Assembly (NCBI RefSeq): GCF_900107925.1
Contig: NZ_FNUJ01000002.1
Location: forward strand, 186,001 to 250,000
Source: Amycolatopsis pretoriensis
GTDB lineage: Bacteria > Actinomycetota > Actinomycetes > Mycobacteriales > Pseudonocardiaceae
DNA: 64,000 nt
Direction of reading: 5' to 3'
In this document: piece after piece, positions 42,674 through 52,824 of the stretch
How positions within the stretch are numbered: position 1 is the first letter of the stretch
Layout of the letters: each line of letters opens with the position of its first letter
Position numbers and translations under genes: made by a program
Notes under the pieces: model-generated
What the model saw: only the letters and a program-made list of their open reading frames with translations
Databases searched by the model: none
What the model was told of the DNA's origin: nothing

Positions 42674-43792
42674 TCAGCGCCTTTCCCAGCGGCGCACGGC
42701 CGCCCGGTCGAGGTCGACGCCCAGACCTGGGCCCTCCGGCAGGTGCAGCTCACCCTCGGCGTAGCGCAACGGCGTCGTCAACAGCTCTTCGCTCATCAGC
42801 AGCGGCCCGAACAGTTCACTCCCCCACGTCACCGCCGGGGTGGTGCAGGCCAGCTGGAGCGACGCCGCCGTGCCGATCGGGCTTTCGATCGACGTGCCCG
42901 CGTGGCACGGGATCCCGGCCGCGGCGGCGACCTCCGCGATCGCCCGGGTCGCGCGCAGCCCGCCGGACTTCGTCGTCTTCAGGGAGAACACGTCGGCCGC
43001 GCGGGCCTTGGCCAGCCGGAGCGCGTCGCCCGGGGTGCGGAGGCTTTCGTCGGCCATCACCGGGATGGGCAGCGCTCGGTTGATCTCCGCGAGGGCCTCG
43101 ACCTCCGCGCCCGGCACCGGCTGCTCGACGAGGTCGACACCCGCGTCCGCCAGCCGCGGCAGGTGCTTCAGCGACGTCAGCAGGTCCCAGCGCGCGTTGA
43201 GGTCCACCCGCACGCTCGCCACCCCGACGAGCTTCTCCGCCACCGCGCACACCCGCGCGACGTCTTCGACCGGGTCGAGGGCACCCATCTTGAGCTTGAA
43301 GCTGCGGTGGCCGGCGTCCAGCTTCGCGAGCGCTTCATCGGCCACGACGGGTGCCGGTTCGGTGCCCAGCGCCCAGGTCACCGGCACCGACCGCCGGGCG
43401 AGGCCGCCCAGCAGCGTGTGGACCGGCACGCCGAGCGCGCGGGCCCAGGCGTCGTGCAGGGCCACCTCGACCGCAGCCTTGGCGTAGAGGTTGGCCGCGA
43501 CGACGTCGCCGAGATCGCGCAGGATCCCGGCGACGTCGTCCACCCGGCGGCCGAGCAGGACCGGCGTGAAGTACCGCTCCACGACGAGCCGCATGGTCTC
43601 CACGGACTCGCCGCCCCACCACGGACCGCCCGGCACCACGCCCTCGCCGACGCCGACGGCGCCGCCGCGGGTGTGCACGAACACCAGCAACACCGGCTGC
43701 GCGTCCATGCCGGCGCGGGCGAAGCGGTGCGGACGGCGCAACGGGACGTCCAGCAGGACCGTCTCGACGCGCTCGATCCCCAGGTCGGTCAT
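42674..43792 (-). CDS. catB: Muconate cycloisomerase
   Basis: CatB cyclises cis,cis-muconate to muconolactone. The 372-residue enolase-superfamily protein has the catalytic KxK pair in SFKLKMG, the metal ligands in VRVDLNARWD, VEQPVPG and MADES, and the second lysine region SLKTTKSGGL. Substrate-lid residues lie in the N-terminal capping domain. The ATG has GAGGA three bases ahead. It lies between catA and catC in a single transcription unit. Confidence 0.95.
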   Translation of the reverse strand: MTDLGIERVETVLLDVPLRRPHRFARAGMDAQPVLLVFVHTRGGAVGVGEGVVPGGPWWGGESVETMRLVVERYFTPVLLGRRVDDVAGILRDLGDVVAANLYAKAAVEVALHDAWARALGVPVHTLLGGLARRSVPVTWALGTEPAPVVADEALAKLDAGHRSFKLKMGALDPVEDVARVCAVAEKLVGVASVRVDLNARWDLLTSLKHLPRLADAGVDLVEQPVPGAEVEALAEINRALPIPVMADESLRTPGDALRLAKARAADVFSLKTTKSGGLRATRAIAEVAAAAGIPCHAGTSIESPIGTAASLQLACTTPAVTWGSELFGPLLMSEELLTTPLRYAEGELHLPEGPGLGVDLDRAAVRRWERR

Positions 43793-43826
43793 GAATCCTC
43801 GTTTCGGTGGTGGGGGAAGCGGGACG

Positions 43827-44687
<861 letters not shown>

Positions 44688-46244
44688 TCAGCGGGAAAGG
44701 GAGGTGGCGCCGGGGTTGTAGAGGTCGGGCACGGTCCAGCCGTCGAGGTCGTACTCCGCCATGCACTGCTCGGCGAAGCCCTTCATCGCCTCGGCCGAGC
44801 CGGACTGCTGGGCGGCGAAGAGCAGCTCGGCGCGCACGCCTTCGTGGTTGCCGGAGTAGTTGCGCTCGTAGAGCTCGTGGCGGCCGCCGAACTCGCTGCC
44901 GATCGAGTCCCAGATCAGCTTCATCAGCTTCACGCGCTCGACGGAGTCGTACCCGTTGGAGCCGCGGACGTACTGGTCGAGGTAGGGCCGGATCTCCGGC
45001 GAGCCGAAGTCCTTCGCCGACGACGGCAGGTAGATCAGCGCGGAACCCAGGTCCTGCATGATGATTTCGCGGATGCGCGGGTAGCCGAGCGTCATGAACC
45101 AGCGGTAGGCGAGGCCGTAGTCCAGGTGCGGCAGCACGGCGCCGTTCTTCCACTCGTCCGGGTTGGCGGCCATCGCGTCCGAGAGCGCCCAGAAGAGGTT
45201 GCGCCAGCCGATGACCTCGCCGACGCGGGTCTGGATGCCGCGGAAGTCCTTGGTGCCGGTGACTTCCACGCCCTTCATCAACAGCCCGGCGATGAAGTCG
45301 AGCTTGACGGCCAGCCGCGCGACGCCGTGGAAGGTGAAGCGGTGCAGGAAGCCCGAGCCCGGGAAGAAGGTGCTCGCCTTTTCGGCGTCACCGTAGATGA
45401 AGACGTTCTCCCAGGGGATCTTCACCTTGTCGAGGATGAAGATCGTGTCGTTCTCGTCGAACCGGCTCGAGAGCGGGTAGTCGAACGGGCTCGCCGTCTT
45501 GTCCGCGACGTTCGAATAGGAGTTGCGGCAGATCAGCTTCATGCCGGGCGCGCCCATCGGCACCGTGCAGACGAGCGCGAACTCGCGCTTCTTGATCGGC
45601 AGGCCGTAGTGGGCGATGAAGTTGTAGTTGGTGATGGCCGAGCCGGTCGCGACGACCTTGGCGCCGGAGACGATCAGGCCGTCGTCGCGCTCCTCTTCGA
45701 CGTGGATGAACAGGTCCTTGACGTCGTCGGGGTTGCGGTCGCGGTCCACCGGCGGGTTGATGATCGCGTGGTTCCAGTACAGGACCTTTTCCTGCGACTC
45801 GGCGTACCAGCGCCGGGCGTTGTCGGCGAAAGGTTCGTAGAAGTCGGAGTTCGCGCCGAGGGTGCCGAGGAACGCGGCCTTGTAGTCCGGGCTGCGGCCC
45901 ATCCAGCCGTAGGTCATCCGCGCCCAGGCGACGATCGCGTCGCGGTCGGCGAACAAGTCCTCTTTGGACTTCGGGGTGCGGAAGAACGGGTGGGTGAAGC
46001 CGCTGCTGCCGGTGTCGGTCGGCGCCGTGAGCACGGACTGCCGGTCGGGGTCGTGCAGCGCGTCGTAGAGCCGCGCGGTCATCCGGACCGAATTGCGGAA
46101 GGCGGGGTGCGTGGTGACGTCGTCGACCTTGTCCCCGTAGATGAAGACCTCCCGGCCGTCGCGAATGGACTCGACGTACTCGTCGCCGGTCATCGGCCGG
46201 GTCGTGCGCACCTTCGCCGGCGCGTCGTGCTCTTGGATGGTCAT
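44688..46244 (-). CDS. Two-component flavin monooxygenase, HpaB/PheA1 family (phenol or 4-hydroxyphenylacetate hydroxylase)
   Basis: The 518-residue large component uses reduced FAD from a partner to hydroxylate a phenol. Family blocks are [80 protein letters not shown] and [20 protein letters not shown]. Position just before catA points to catechol as product, so phenol 2-hydroxylase is a better guess than 4-hydroxyphenylacetate 3-hydroxylase. The ATG follows AAGGGT. The flavin reductase gene lies 22 bp upstream. Confidence 0.93.
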   Translation of the reverse strand: MTIQEHDAPAKVRTTRPMTGDEYVESIRDGREVFIYGDKVDDVTTHPAFRNSVRMTARLYDALHDPDRQSVLTAPTDTGSSGFTHPFFRTPKSKEDLFADRDAIVAWARMTYGWMGRSPDYKAAFLGTLGANSDFYEPFADNARRWYAESQEKVLYWNHAIINPPVDRDRNPDDVKDLFIHVEEERDDGLIVSGAKVVATGSAITNYNFIAHYGLPIKKREFALVCTVPMGAPGMKLICRNSYSNVADKTASPFDYPLSSRFDENDTIFILDKVKIPWENVFIYGDAEKASTFFPGSGFLHRFTFHGVARLAVKLDFIAGLLMKGVEVTGTKDFRGIQTRVGEVIGWRNLFWALSDAMAANPDEWKNGAVLPHLDYGLAYRWFMTLGYPRIREIIMQDLGSALIYLPSSAKDFGSPEIRPYLDQYVRGSNGYDSVERVKLMKLIWDSIGSEFGGRHELYERNYSGNHEGVRAELLFAAQQSGSAEAMKGFAEQCMAEYDLDGWTVPDLYNPGATSLSR

Positions 46245-46266
46245 CGGGCAAACCCTTCGTCGGTTG

Positions 46267-46821
46267 CTAAGAAGCGGCGTTGAGCGGGGCGAAGTCGGCG
46301 GAGCCGAACCAGCCGAGGTCGGGGCAGTCGACCGAGGCCGACCAGTGGGCGTGGCCGCGCGGGCCGAGTTCGCGGAACCCGCCGGCGAAGAACAGCAACG
46401 GGTCGGCGTCGCTGGTTTCGAGGTGCTCGACCTCGCCGACGACGATGAGGTGGTCACCGCCGTCGTAGATCCGCCACGGGCGGCAGGAAATGGTGGCCGC
46501 GGTGCCGGTCAGCACCGGGGCGGTGGCGCCTTCGGCCCACTCCGGCGCCCGGTCCTGGGGGCGGCCGGCGAAGTGCCAGGCCGTGTCGAGCTGATCCGCC
46601 GCGAGGACGTTGACGGCGAACGGCGCGCCGTCGAGGTAGCCGCAGGCCTTCGACCGCCGGGTCAGCGTGACCTGGCACAGCGCCGGTTCGAGCGAGACGG
46701 CGGTGAAGGCGTTCACCGTCGCGCCGTGGGGCTCACCGTCGTGGTTGCGGCAGGTCACCACCGTGACGCCGGTGGCGAAGCGGCCGAAGGCGGTGCGGAC
46801 TTGGCGTTGGTCGAGCGACAT
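46267..46821 (-). CDS. Flavin reductase (small component of the hydroxylase)
   Basis: The 184-residue FMN/FAD-binding split-barrel protein reduces free flavin with NAD(P)H for the HpaB-type oxygenase next to it. Visible blocks are [51 protein letters not shown] and [14 protein letters not shown]. The ATG at 46821 has AGGAGG eight bases ahead. It is the first gene of the operon, and its promoter faces the IclR gene across the double palindrome at 46836-46870. Confidence 0.93.
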   Translation of the reverse strand: MSLDQRQVRTAFGRFATGVTVVTCRNHDGEPHGATVNAFTAVSLEPALCQVTLTRRSKACGYLDGAPFAVNVLAADQLDTAWHFAGRPQDRAPEWAEGATAPVLTGTAATISCRPWRIYDGGDHLIVVGEVEHLETSDADPLLFFAGGFRELGPRGHAHWSASVDCPDLGWFGSADFAPLNAAS

Positions 46822-46835
46822 TGCTCCCACCTCCT

Positions 46836-46870
46836 GTACGCTGTGCGTACAACATGAACGCTATGCGGAC
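46836..46870. promoter_or_regulatory. Twin palindromic operator between the phenol operon and iclR
   Basis: GTACGC-TGT-GCGTAC (46836-46850) is a perfect inverted repeat. GAACGC-TAT-GCGGAC (46856-46870) repeats the design imperfectly. The centres are 20 bp apart, two helical turns, so two regulator dimers could bind the same DNA face. It lies just upstream of the flavin reductase gene, in the divergent promoter region. Confidence 0.65.
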
Positions 46871-46945
46871 ACGCTAAGGAGAGTCCCCCGGCGGGTCGGC
46901 ATTGTCAAGGCGGAGCCGCCCGACGGGGTACGGGAGGATGTCCGG

Positions 46946-47740
46946 ATGGAGACCGACCGCGACTTCATCCAGAGCATCGAGCGGGGCTTCGCCGTACTGA
47001 TGGCGTTCGACGCCGAGCGCGCGAACCCGACGCTCGCCGAGCTGGCGTCCGCGACCGGCCTGTCGCGCCCGGCCGTCCGGCGGATCCTCCTGACGCTGCA
47101 ACGGCTCGGGTACGTCCGCGGCGACGGCCCGCGGTGGACGCTGACCCCGCGGGTGCTGAGCATCGGCCAGCACTACTCGGCGTCGCACGGCATGATCGAG
47201 ACCGCCCAGCCGCGGCTGCTGAGCCTCGCCGAGGAGACGGGCGAGTCGGCGTCGCTGGCCGCGCTCGACGGCTCCGAAGTCGTCTACGTCGCCCGCGTAC
47301 CGGTGCGGCGGATCATGAGCATCAACGTCTCGATCGGCACGCGCGTGCCGGCGCACGCGACGTCGATGGGCCGGGTGCTGCTGGCCTGGGCCCCGACGGC
47401 TTTGGTCGACGAAGTCGTCGCGGCCGGGCTGCCCCGGTTCACGGCGCGGACGATCACCGACGAAGGCGACTTCCGGAAGGCGCTGCGGACGGTGCAGGAC
47501 CAAGGCTGGTCACTCGTCGCCGAGGAGCTCGAGGAAGGTCTGCTTTCGGTGTCGGCGCCGGTGCGCGACGCGAGCGGGTCGGTGGTGGCCGCGCTCGCGT
47601 CATCGACGTCGAGCGGGCGCTCGGACGTCGGGAAGCTGCGCCAGGAGATCGCGCCGCTGGTGGTCCGGACGGCCGCGCGGATCAGCGCCGACCTAGGGCA
47701 CCGAGCCGTGCCCGGCACCGGCCGCGAGGGGTTTTTCTAA
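46946..47740 (+). CDS. IclR-family regulator of the phenol/catechol operon
   Basis: The 264-residue protein has an N-terminal winged helix (NPTLAELASATGLSRPAVRR, then LTLQRLGYVRGDG). The IclR effector domain follows with LLSLAEETGESASLAALDGS, GTRVPAHATSMGRVLLAW and APVRDASGSVVAALA. It resembles the PcaR/CatR type that senses aromatic-acid intermediates. The ATG at 46946 has GGGAGG eight bases ahead. The gene diverges from the hydroxylase-cat operon, and the twin palindromes in between are the likely binding sites. Confidence 0.92.
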   Translation: METDRDFIQSIERGFAVLMAFDAERANPTLAELASATGLSRPAVRRILLTLQRLGYVRGDGPRWTLTPRVLSIGQHYSASHGMIETAQPRLLSLAEETGESASLAALDGSEVVYVARVPVRRIMSINVSIGTRVPAHATSMGRVLLAWAPTALVDEVVAAGLPRFTARTITDEGDFRKALRTVQDQGWSLVAEELEEGLLSVSAPVRDASGSVVAALASSTSSGRSDVGKLRQEIAPLVVRTAARISADLGHRAVPGTGREGFF

Positions 47741-47997
47741 CCCTCAGCCCTCGGCTGCCGGGTCGGAGGGGTGGTCAGCTCTTCCCGAAGGATCGCACCG
47801 CACTGGCGATCGGCGCGTCGCAGCGCCGCTCTCGCGGTCCCGACCAGCGCGATCACCGCGGTACCGGCGATTCCGGTGGCAGGAGACATCGACCAGGCCA
47901 GCAGCAGCGTGCCCGAGGCGGCCAAGATCGCGGGGGGCGCGAAGGGCCGGGGCCCGACACGAACGGGCAAGGCGCGATAGAGCGATGACGAGCCCAT
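47737..47997 (-). CDS. Small membrane protein, unknown
   Basis: The 86-residue protein begins MGSSSLYRALPVRVGP. It has two hydrophobic stretches (ILAASGTLLLAWSMS and IAGTAVIALVGTA) and a charged C-terminal tail. AAGGTGG lies upstream of the ATG. Its stop overlaps the iclR stop tail to tail. No function can be assigned. Confidence 0.55.
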   Translation of the reverse strand: MGSSSLYRALPVRVGPRPFAPPAILAASGTLLLAWSMSPATGIAGTAVIALVGTARAALRRADRQCGAILREELTTPPTRQPRAEG

Positions 47998-48202
47998 CGG
48001 CAACCACCTTCGAACGAGCACGGCGTGCGGGGTCACGCCGCGCTACTAGCCCAGTCGCCGATGCGCTGCCTCCCGTTACGCGCAAGCGGGTGCCGCAGCA
48101 AGCAGACCGCACCGATCCGCGACGCCGTCAAGGCGGGCAGCCGCGCCCGCGCCCTCCCGCCGGAAGCACGGCACCCGCCAAGGACAACCGCGGGAGGTTC
48201 TC

Positions 48203-48430
48203 TCACGACCCCGACGGCGGACGGTCCTCGACGACCACTTTCTCGGCGCCGCGCTTGGCGAACGCCGCCCATAGGCTGAAGCCCACAACGCCCACCGCGA
48301 CCGCCAGCCAGAGCCACACGAACGGCTCACGCAGCGGAAACCGCACCAGGACAACGACGATCATCGCGAGTCCGACGATCGCGCCGAACACGGCGGAGGG
48401 TTTGGACGGCTTGATCCGGTACACGAGCAT
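48203..48430 (-). CDS. Small membrane protein, unknown
   Basis: The 75-residue protein (MLVYRIKPSKPSAVFGAIVG) has two predicted helices around VGLAMIVVVLVRF and VWLWLAVAVGVVGFSLWAAF. The tail is short and charged (EKVVVEDRPPSG). GGGGAG lies just before the start. It diverges from the marR gene at 48536. Function unknown. Confidence 0.6.
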   Translation of the reverse strand: MLVYRIKPSKPSAVFGAIVGLAMIVVVLVRFPLREPFVWLWLAVAVGVVGFSLWAAFAKRGAEKVVVEDRPPSGS

Positions 48431-48535
48431 CACTCCCCAGACTGCGGTTCCGTGGCGTTCGATTACCCGTTGGTCACTCTGCCGAACCGCGACAGCTTCC
48501 ATAGACGATGAATATAAATTTGCTATGCTTTGAGC

Positions 48536-48994
48536 GTGAGCCGTCGAGACACCGCCCCTGAAGCGTCCGCCGCCATCGGGGCCGCCCTCTACGGCCTGGC
48601 CACCAGGGCCACCAGACGCCTGCCCCGGGACATGAGCCTGACCTCCGCCGCCACCCTGGCCACCCTGGACCGGACCGGCCCGCGGCGCATCACCGATCTG
48701 GCCGCGGTCGAGGGCGTCACCCAGCCCGCGATGACCACCCTGGTCCGGGTGATGGAGCAGTCCGGCCTGGTCGAGCGGCGGGGCGACACGTCCGACAAAC
48801 GCGTCACGCTCGTGTGCCTGACCGAGGCCGGCGCCTCCTACGTCCGGACGCGGCGCCAGGCGGGCGTCCACGCGTTCGAGCGGCTGATCGGCGAACTCAC
48901 CGGCGACGAGGTCGAGGCGCTGGTGGCGGCCCTTCCGGCGCTGAAGCATCTGGCCGAGCTCGAAAGCCAGGACCGCGAAGGGCCCAATCGGTGA
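48536..48994 (+). CDS. MarR-family regulator of the adjacent MFS exporter
   Basis: The 152-residue protein has the MarR winged helix: ITDLAAVEGVTQPAMTTLVR, then VMEQSGLVERRGDTSDKRVT. An unusually AT-rich promoter (AATATAAATTTGCTATGCTT) lies directly before the GTG, and TATGCT sits a few bases from it, so a leaderless transcript is likely. The MFS gene starts at an overlapping GTGA, so the regulator and exporter are co-transcribed, the usual arrangement for drug-responsive MarR-efflux pairs. Confidence 0.9.
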   Translation: MSRRDTAPEASAAIGAALYGLATRATRRLPRDMSLTSAATLATLDRTGPRRITDLAAVEGVTQPAMTTLVRVMEQSGLVERRGDTSDKRVTLVCLTEAGASYVRTRRQAGVHAFERLIGELTGDEVEALVAALPALKHLAELESQDREGPNR

Positions 48995-50379
48995 CCGGCA
49001 GCCGGACAACGGGACTGGTCCCCGCCCTCATCTTCATCGCTCTGGTCGTCGCGGCGGTCGCCAGCCTCGGGACGCCGCTGATCACCAGCGTCGCGACCTC
49101 GTTCCACGTCTCCCTCGGCAGCGCGCAGTGGACGCTGACCGTCGCGCTGCTCAGCGGCGCCGTCGCCACGCCGGTCCTGGGCCGGCTCGGCGCCGGACCG
49201 CACCGGCGGGCCACGATCCTCGCCACGCTGGCGATCGTCGTCGCCGGCAGTGCGCTCACCGTGCTGCCGCTGCCGTTCGCGTGGCTGCTGGCCGGCCGGG
49301 CGGCCCAGGGCGTCGGGCTCGGGCTGACGGCGCTGATGATGGGCGTGGCCCGGGACCACCTCCCCGAGGAACGCGGCGCGGCCGTGATCGCCCTGATCTC
49401 GGTGGTCTCGATCATCGGGGCCGGTGTCGGCTACCCGCTGGCCGCACTGCTCGCCGAGCTCGGCGGGGTACGGGCCGCCTACGGCCTCGGCCTGGTCGTC
49501 ACCGCCGCCGCCCTGCTGACCGCGTGGCGCTCCATGCCCGAAGCTCCCGAAGGCCGCTCGGCCCGCGTGGACGTGGCAGGGGCGGTCGTCCTGGCCGCCG
49601 CGCTGCTCCTGGTGCTGTTCCTCGCCGGTGAACGGGAGCTGTGGAGCCGGCACCTCGCCGTGGCCGTGGGCCTCGCCGTCGTCGCGGTGGTGCTGCTCTG
49701 CGTCTGGGCCGTCATCGAGCTGCGCAGCGCGACGCCGCTGGTCGACGTGCGGGCGGTGCGGCACCCGGCGGTCGCGGGGGCGAACCTCGCCATGTTCGCC
49801 GGCGGGATCGGCATGTACCTGCTGCTCACGCTCATCACCCGGTACGCGCAGACGCCGCCCGGCGCCGGCTACGGCTTCGGGCTGACGACCTTCGTCGCCG
49901 GGCTGGTCCTCATCCCGTTCTCGGTGCTGGGGTTCGTCGCCGGCAAGCTGACACCGCGGGTCCGGGCGCGGGTCTCCGCTCCCCTGCTCCTGGCCGGCAG
50001 CGCCGTCGTGGTCGGCGGCGGGTTCGGCTTGTTCGCGGCGAGGCGGTCGGACCTGGCCGAACTGTTCGTCGCGATGGGCGTGCTCGGCTTCGGCGTCGGC
50101 GGCTTCTCGGCCGCGATGCCCGGTGTCATCCTGGCCGTCACCCCCAAGAGCGAGACGTCGAGCGCCATGAGCTTCAACTACGTCGTCCGCAGCGTCGGGT
50201 ACTCCCTCGGCAGCGCCCTCGGCGGCCTGATCCTCGCCACGGGCACCGCCCCGGGCCACCTCTTCCCCGACGACAGCGCCTACACCACCGCGGCGCTGGC
50301 CGGCATCGGCGCCATGGCGATCACGACGCTGACCAGCCTCGCGCTCGCCCGCCGGCACACGTCCGAGACCACCCCGTAA
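48991..50379 (+). CDS. MFS transporter, 14-TM drug exporter type
   Basis: The 462-residue membrane protein has about 14 hydrophobic segments. Motif A-like residues follow TM2 (GRLGAGPHRRATI). TM4-5 contain GRAAQGVGLGLTALMMGVAR and IGAGVGYPLAALLAE, the antiporter motif C form. Homology to the QacA/EmrB drug:H+ antiporters is clear. Co-transcription with a MarR regulator suggests efflux of an aromatic or antibiotic inducer. Start at GTG 48991, overlapping the marR stop. Confidence 0.92.
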   Translation: MTGSRTTGLVPALIFIALVVAAVASLGTPLITSVATSFHVSLGSAQWTLTVALLSGAVATPVLGRLGAGPHRRATILATLAIVVAGSALTVLPLPFAWLLAGRAAQGVGLGLTALMMGVARDHLPEERGAAVIALISVVSIIGAGVGYPLAALLAELGGVRAAYGLGLVVTAAALLTAWRSMPEAPEGRSARVDVAGAVVLAAALLLVLFLAGERELWSRHLAVAVGLAVVAVVLLCVWAVIELRSATPLVDVRAVRHPAVAGANLAMFAGGIGMYLLLTLITRYAQTPPGAGYGFGLTTFVAGLVLIPFSVLGFVAGKLTPRVRARVSAPLLLAGSAVVVGGGFGLFAARRSDLAELFVAMGVLGFGVGGFSAAMPGVILAVTPKSETSSAMSFNYVVRSVGYSLGSALGGLILATGTAPGHLFPDDSAYTTAALAGIGAMAITTLTSLALARRHTSETTP

Positions 50380-50402
50380 GTCGGCACAACACTGGAGGTT
50401 CC

Positions 50403-50696
50403 ATGCCCAAGGGCTACTGGGTCAGCGTCTACCGCACCATTTCCGACCCCGGGAAGCTGGCCGCGTACAACAAGCTGGCCGGTCCGGCCGTCAAGGCCGG
50501 AGGCGGCCGGACCTTCGTCCGCGGCGGTCGGGTCGAGGCGTATGACGCCGGAATCGCCGAGCGAACGATCCTGATCGAGTTCGACAGCTTCGAGCAGGCC
50601 GTCGCGGCACGCGAGAGCGCGGCCTACCAGGAGGCGCTGGCCGTCCTCGGCGACGGCGTCGAGCGCGACTTCCGCATCGTCGAAGGCATCGACTGA
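50403..50696 (+). CDS. DUF1330-family protein
   Basis: The 97-residue ferredoxin-like (dimeric alpha-beta barrel) protein shows GYWVSVYRTISDPGKLAAYN, GGRTFVRGGRVEAYDAG and RTILIEFDSFEQAVAARESA, the DUF1330 pattern. Biochemical roles are not established for most members. GGAGG precedes the ATG by five bases. It follows the MFS gene by 23 bp and probably belongs to that operon. Confidence 0.92.
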   Translation: MPKGYWVSVYRTISDPGKLAAYNKLAGPAVKAGGGRTFVRGGRVEAYDAGIAERTILIEFDSFEQAVAARESAAYQEALAVLGDGVERDFRIVEGID

Positions 50697-50710
50697 CCGA
50701 GGGCGGCCGA

Positions 50711-51589
50711 TCAGGGACGCAGCTCCGAGCCGGTCGTCTCGGTCGCCCACGACGCCAACACGGCCAGACCGTCCGCGGCCGCCGTGCCGGCCGGTGCGGT
50801 GTAGACGTTCAGGAGCAGGCCGGGCTCGGCGGGCAGTTCCATCGACTCGACGTCCAGGTCGAGCCGGCCCACCACCGGATGGTGCACCCGCTTGCGTCCG
50901 GACCGGTGGAGCCGGACGTCCTGGGACGCCCACCGCTGCCGGAACAGTTCACTGCGGGTCGACAGTTCCCCGACCAGGGCGATCAAATCCTCGTCGTGGG
51001 GATTGCGGCCCGCTTCCATGCGCAGCTTCGCGGCCACATCGCGGGCGATCCGGTCGTAGTCGACGAAGAACGTTCTTGCCGCTTCGGGTTCCAAATAGAC
51101 GAACCGCGCGGTGTTCGCCGGCCGTCGCGGGTCGGCGAGCACCGGGGAATACAGCGCGCGGGCGAGGTGATTCATGGCCAGCACGTCATAACGGCCGTTG
51201 CAGATCCACGCCGGCGCGTCGGTGATGGCGTCGAGCACCTGCCGCAGCGCCGGACGCACCGTCGCGGCGGGTCGGCGGCGGCGTGGACCGCCGGGTGCCC
51301 TGGACCGCCGCGCGAGCTGGAACAGGTGCTCGCGCTCGGCCTCGTCGAGGTGCAAGGCGGAGGCCACCGCGTCGAGCACCCCGTCGGAGGCGCCGGCGAG
51401 GCTGCCGCGCTCCATCCGGACGTAGTAGTCGACCGATACCCCCGCCAGCAGAGCCACCTCTTCGCGACGCAGACCTTTGACCCGGCGGTTGCCGCCGTAG
51501 GCGGGCAGCCCGGCCCGCTCGGGCGTGATCCGCGCGCGACGCGAGCTCAGGAATTCCTTGATCTCGGTGCGCGGATCGATCTTGGTCAC
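50711..51589 (-). CDS. XRE-family regulator with MmyB-like ligand domain
   Basis: The 292-residue protein has an N-terminal HTH_31 domain (KGLRREEVALLAGVSVDYYV, RMERGSLAGASDGVLDAVA) and an MmyB-like C-terminal domain (DAPAWICNGRYDVLAMNHLA, ARALYSP, LNVYTAP) that binds fatty-acid-like ligands in some members. Such regulators commonly sit next to SDR genes, which they control; here the SDR at 51648-52451 lies about 60 bp upstream on the same strand. Start is GTG 51589. Confidence 0.92.
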   Translation of the reverse strand: MTKIDPRTEIKEFLSSRRARITPERAGLPAYGGNRRVKGLRREEVALLAGVSVDYYVRMERGSLAGASDGVLDAVASALHLDEAEREHLFQLARRSRAPGGPRRRRPAATVRPALRQVLDAITDAPAWICNGRYDVLAMNHLARALYSPVLADPRRPANTARFVYLEPEAARTFFVDYDRIARDVAAKLRMEAGRNPHDEDLIALVGELSTRSELFRQRWASQDVRLHRSGRKRVHHPVVGRLDLDVESMELPAEPGLLLNVYTAPAGTAAADGLAVLASWATETTGSELRP

Positions 51590-51647
51590 CCCCTCACCCT
51601 AGGTCCTGTCCGCGGGCGGAGGGAGGTACTGCGCGTACCCCCGACGC

Positions 51648-52451
51648 CTAGGTGCCGGTTGCCGTGGTGGCGATGCCGCCGTCGCTCGGGATGATGGTGC
51701 CCGTGAGGTAGGACCCGGCCCGGCTGGCGAGGAACACGGCGATGCCCGCCATGTCGTCGTCGCGGCCGAGCCGGCGCAGGGGTGCCTTCGCCGCGATCGT
51801 GTCGCCGACGGCCTCGAGCGTGGCCGCCATCATCTGAGACGGGAACGGTCCCGGAGCCACCGCGTTCACCGTGACGTGCTGGGGGCCCAGTTCCCGGGCG
51901 AGCACCCTGGTGAGCTGGTGGAGTGCCGCTTTGCTGCCGGCGTAGGAATAGTTGGGCGACTCGGCGACGTGGATGGCGGCGATGCTGCCGATGTTGATGA
52001 TCCGCGCCGGATCGTCGGCGGTGCCCGCCCGGCGAAGTGCCGGGAGCAGCGCCTGCACCAGCCGGAACGGTGCCTTGAGGTTGAGGTCGAGCACCGTGTC
52101 CCACGCCTCTTCCGGGAACGTCTCCAGCGGCTCGCGCCACATCGCTCCCGCATTGTTGACGAGGATGTCGAGGCGTTCCGAGCCGGCTTTGACCAGATCT
52201 GCGAGGCGCTGACATTCGTCGTAGCTGGACAGGTCGGCGGGAATCGCCCGGACGTCGCCGAATCCGGCCAGCGATCGCTGTGCCTGCGCGCACGTGTCCG
52301 CGTCGCGTGAGCTGATGACGACGCGGGCACCCGCCTGCAGCAAGCCGCGCGCGATCATCATCCCGATTCCCTTGGTACCACCGGTGACAAGTGCGTACTT
52401 CCCCCTCAGATCGAAAAGGTCCGCGTGGGTGGTGAACTGGTTTTCCGCCAT
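51648..52451 (-). CDS. Short-chain dehydrogenase/reductase
   Basis: The 267-residue classical SDR has the cofactor loop VTGGTKGIG, NNAG, the catalytic Ser in INIGSIAAIH and YSYAGSK (Tyr-x3-Lys), and the C-terminal TGTIIPSDGGIA. SSRDAD after strand 2 suggests NADP(H). The substrate is unknown. The ATG at 52451 follows GAAGG closely. The frame stays open upstream for about 75 codons, but that part overlaps the gene fragment at 52452-52824 and lacks typical SDR sequence. Confidence 0.93.
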   Translation of the reverse strand: MAENQFTTHADLFDLRGKYALVTGGTKGIGMMIARGLLQAGARVVISSRDADTCAQAQRSLAGFGDVRAIPADLSSYDECQRLADLVKAGSERLDILVNNAGAMWREPLETFPEEAWDTVLDLNLKAPFRLVQALLPALRRAGTADDPARIINIGSIAAIHVAESPNYSYAGSKAALHQLTRVLARELGPQHVTVNAVAPGPFPSQMMAATLEAVGDTIAAKAPLRRLGRDDDMAGIAVFLASRAGSYLTGTIIPSDGGIATTATGT

Positions 52452-52824
52452 TGGCCTTCGTCTCTTTTGTAGCCGGGAGCCGACTCGAAAAGGTTGACAG
52501 GCCTTCAGGACGTCTGGGAGCCCCTGGCGATACAGGTACCGCGAGACCCCCTCGCCCTGCTCGGCGGCGAGCGCGTCCGGCGGGGGGGGTGGCCGCTTCG
52601 GCCGCCAGCGCCGGCAGAACTCCACCAGGTCGGCGCGGACTGGCTCCATTCCGCGGTCCGGCGGCGACATTCGGTCCGGAGGCGCGGTTCACCCGGCACC
52701 TCGGCGTCCACGCCGCGATCGCGGACCTGCCCGCGGAAGTGGGCACGCGGACCTCGTGGTGCCCGCGACGTGGGCCGACATCACGGCGCGCAACGACCGG
52801 ATCCGCTCGACGGCGAGCTGAGGC
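52452..52824. pseudogene. Intergenic stretch with the broken 3' part of a plus-strand gene
   Basis: No intact gene is seen. Plus-strand fragments in two frames (RFTRHLGVHAAIADLPAEVG near 52690-52750, then HADLVVPATWADITARNDRI to a TGA at about 52821) read like one protein broken by a frameshift. I do not recognise the family. The rest of the stretch should hold the SDR promoter. Confidence 0.4.
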
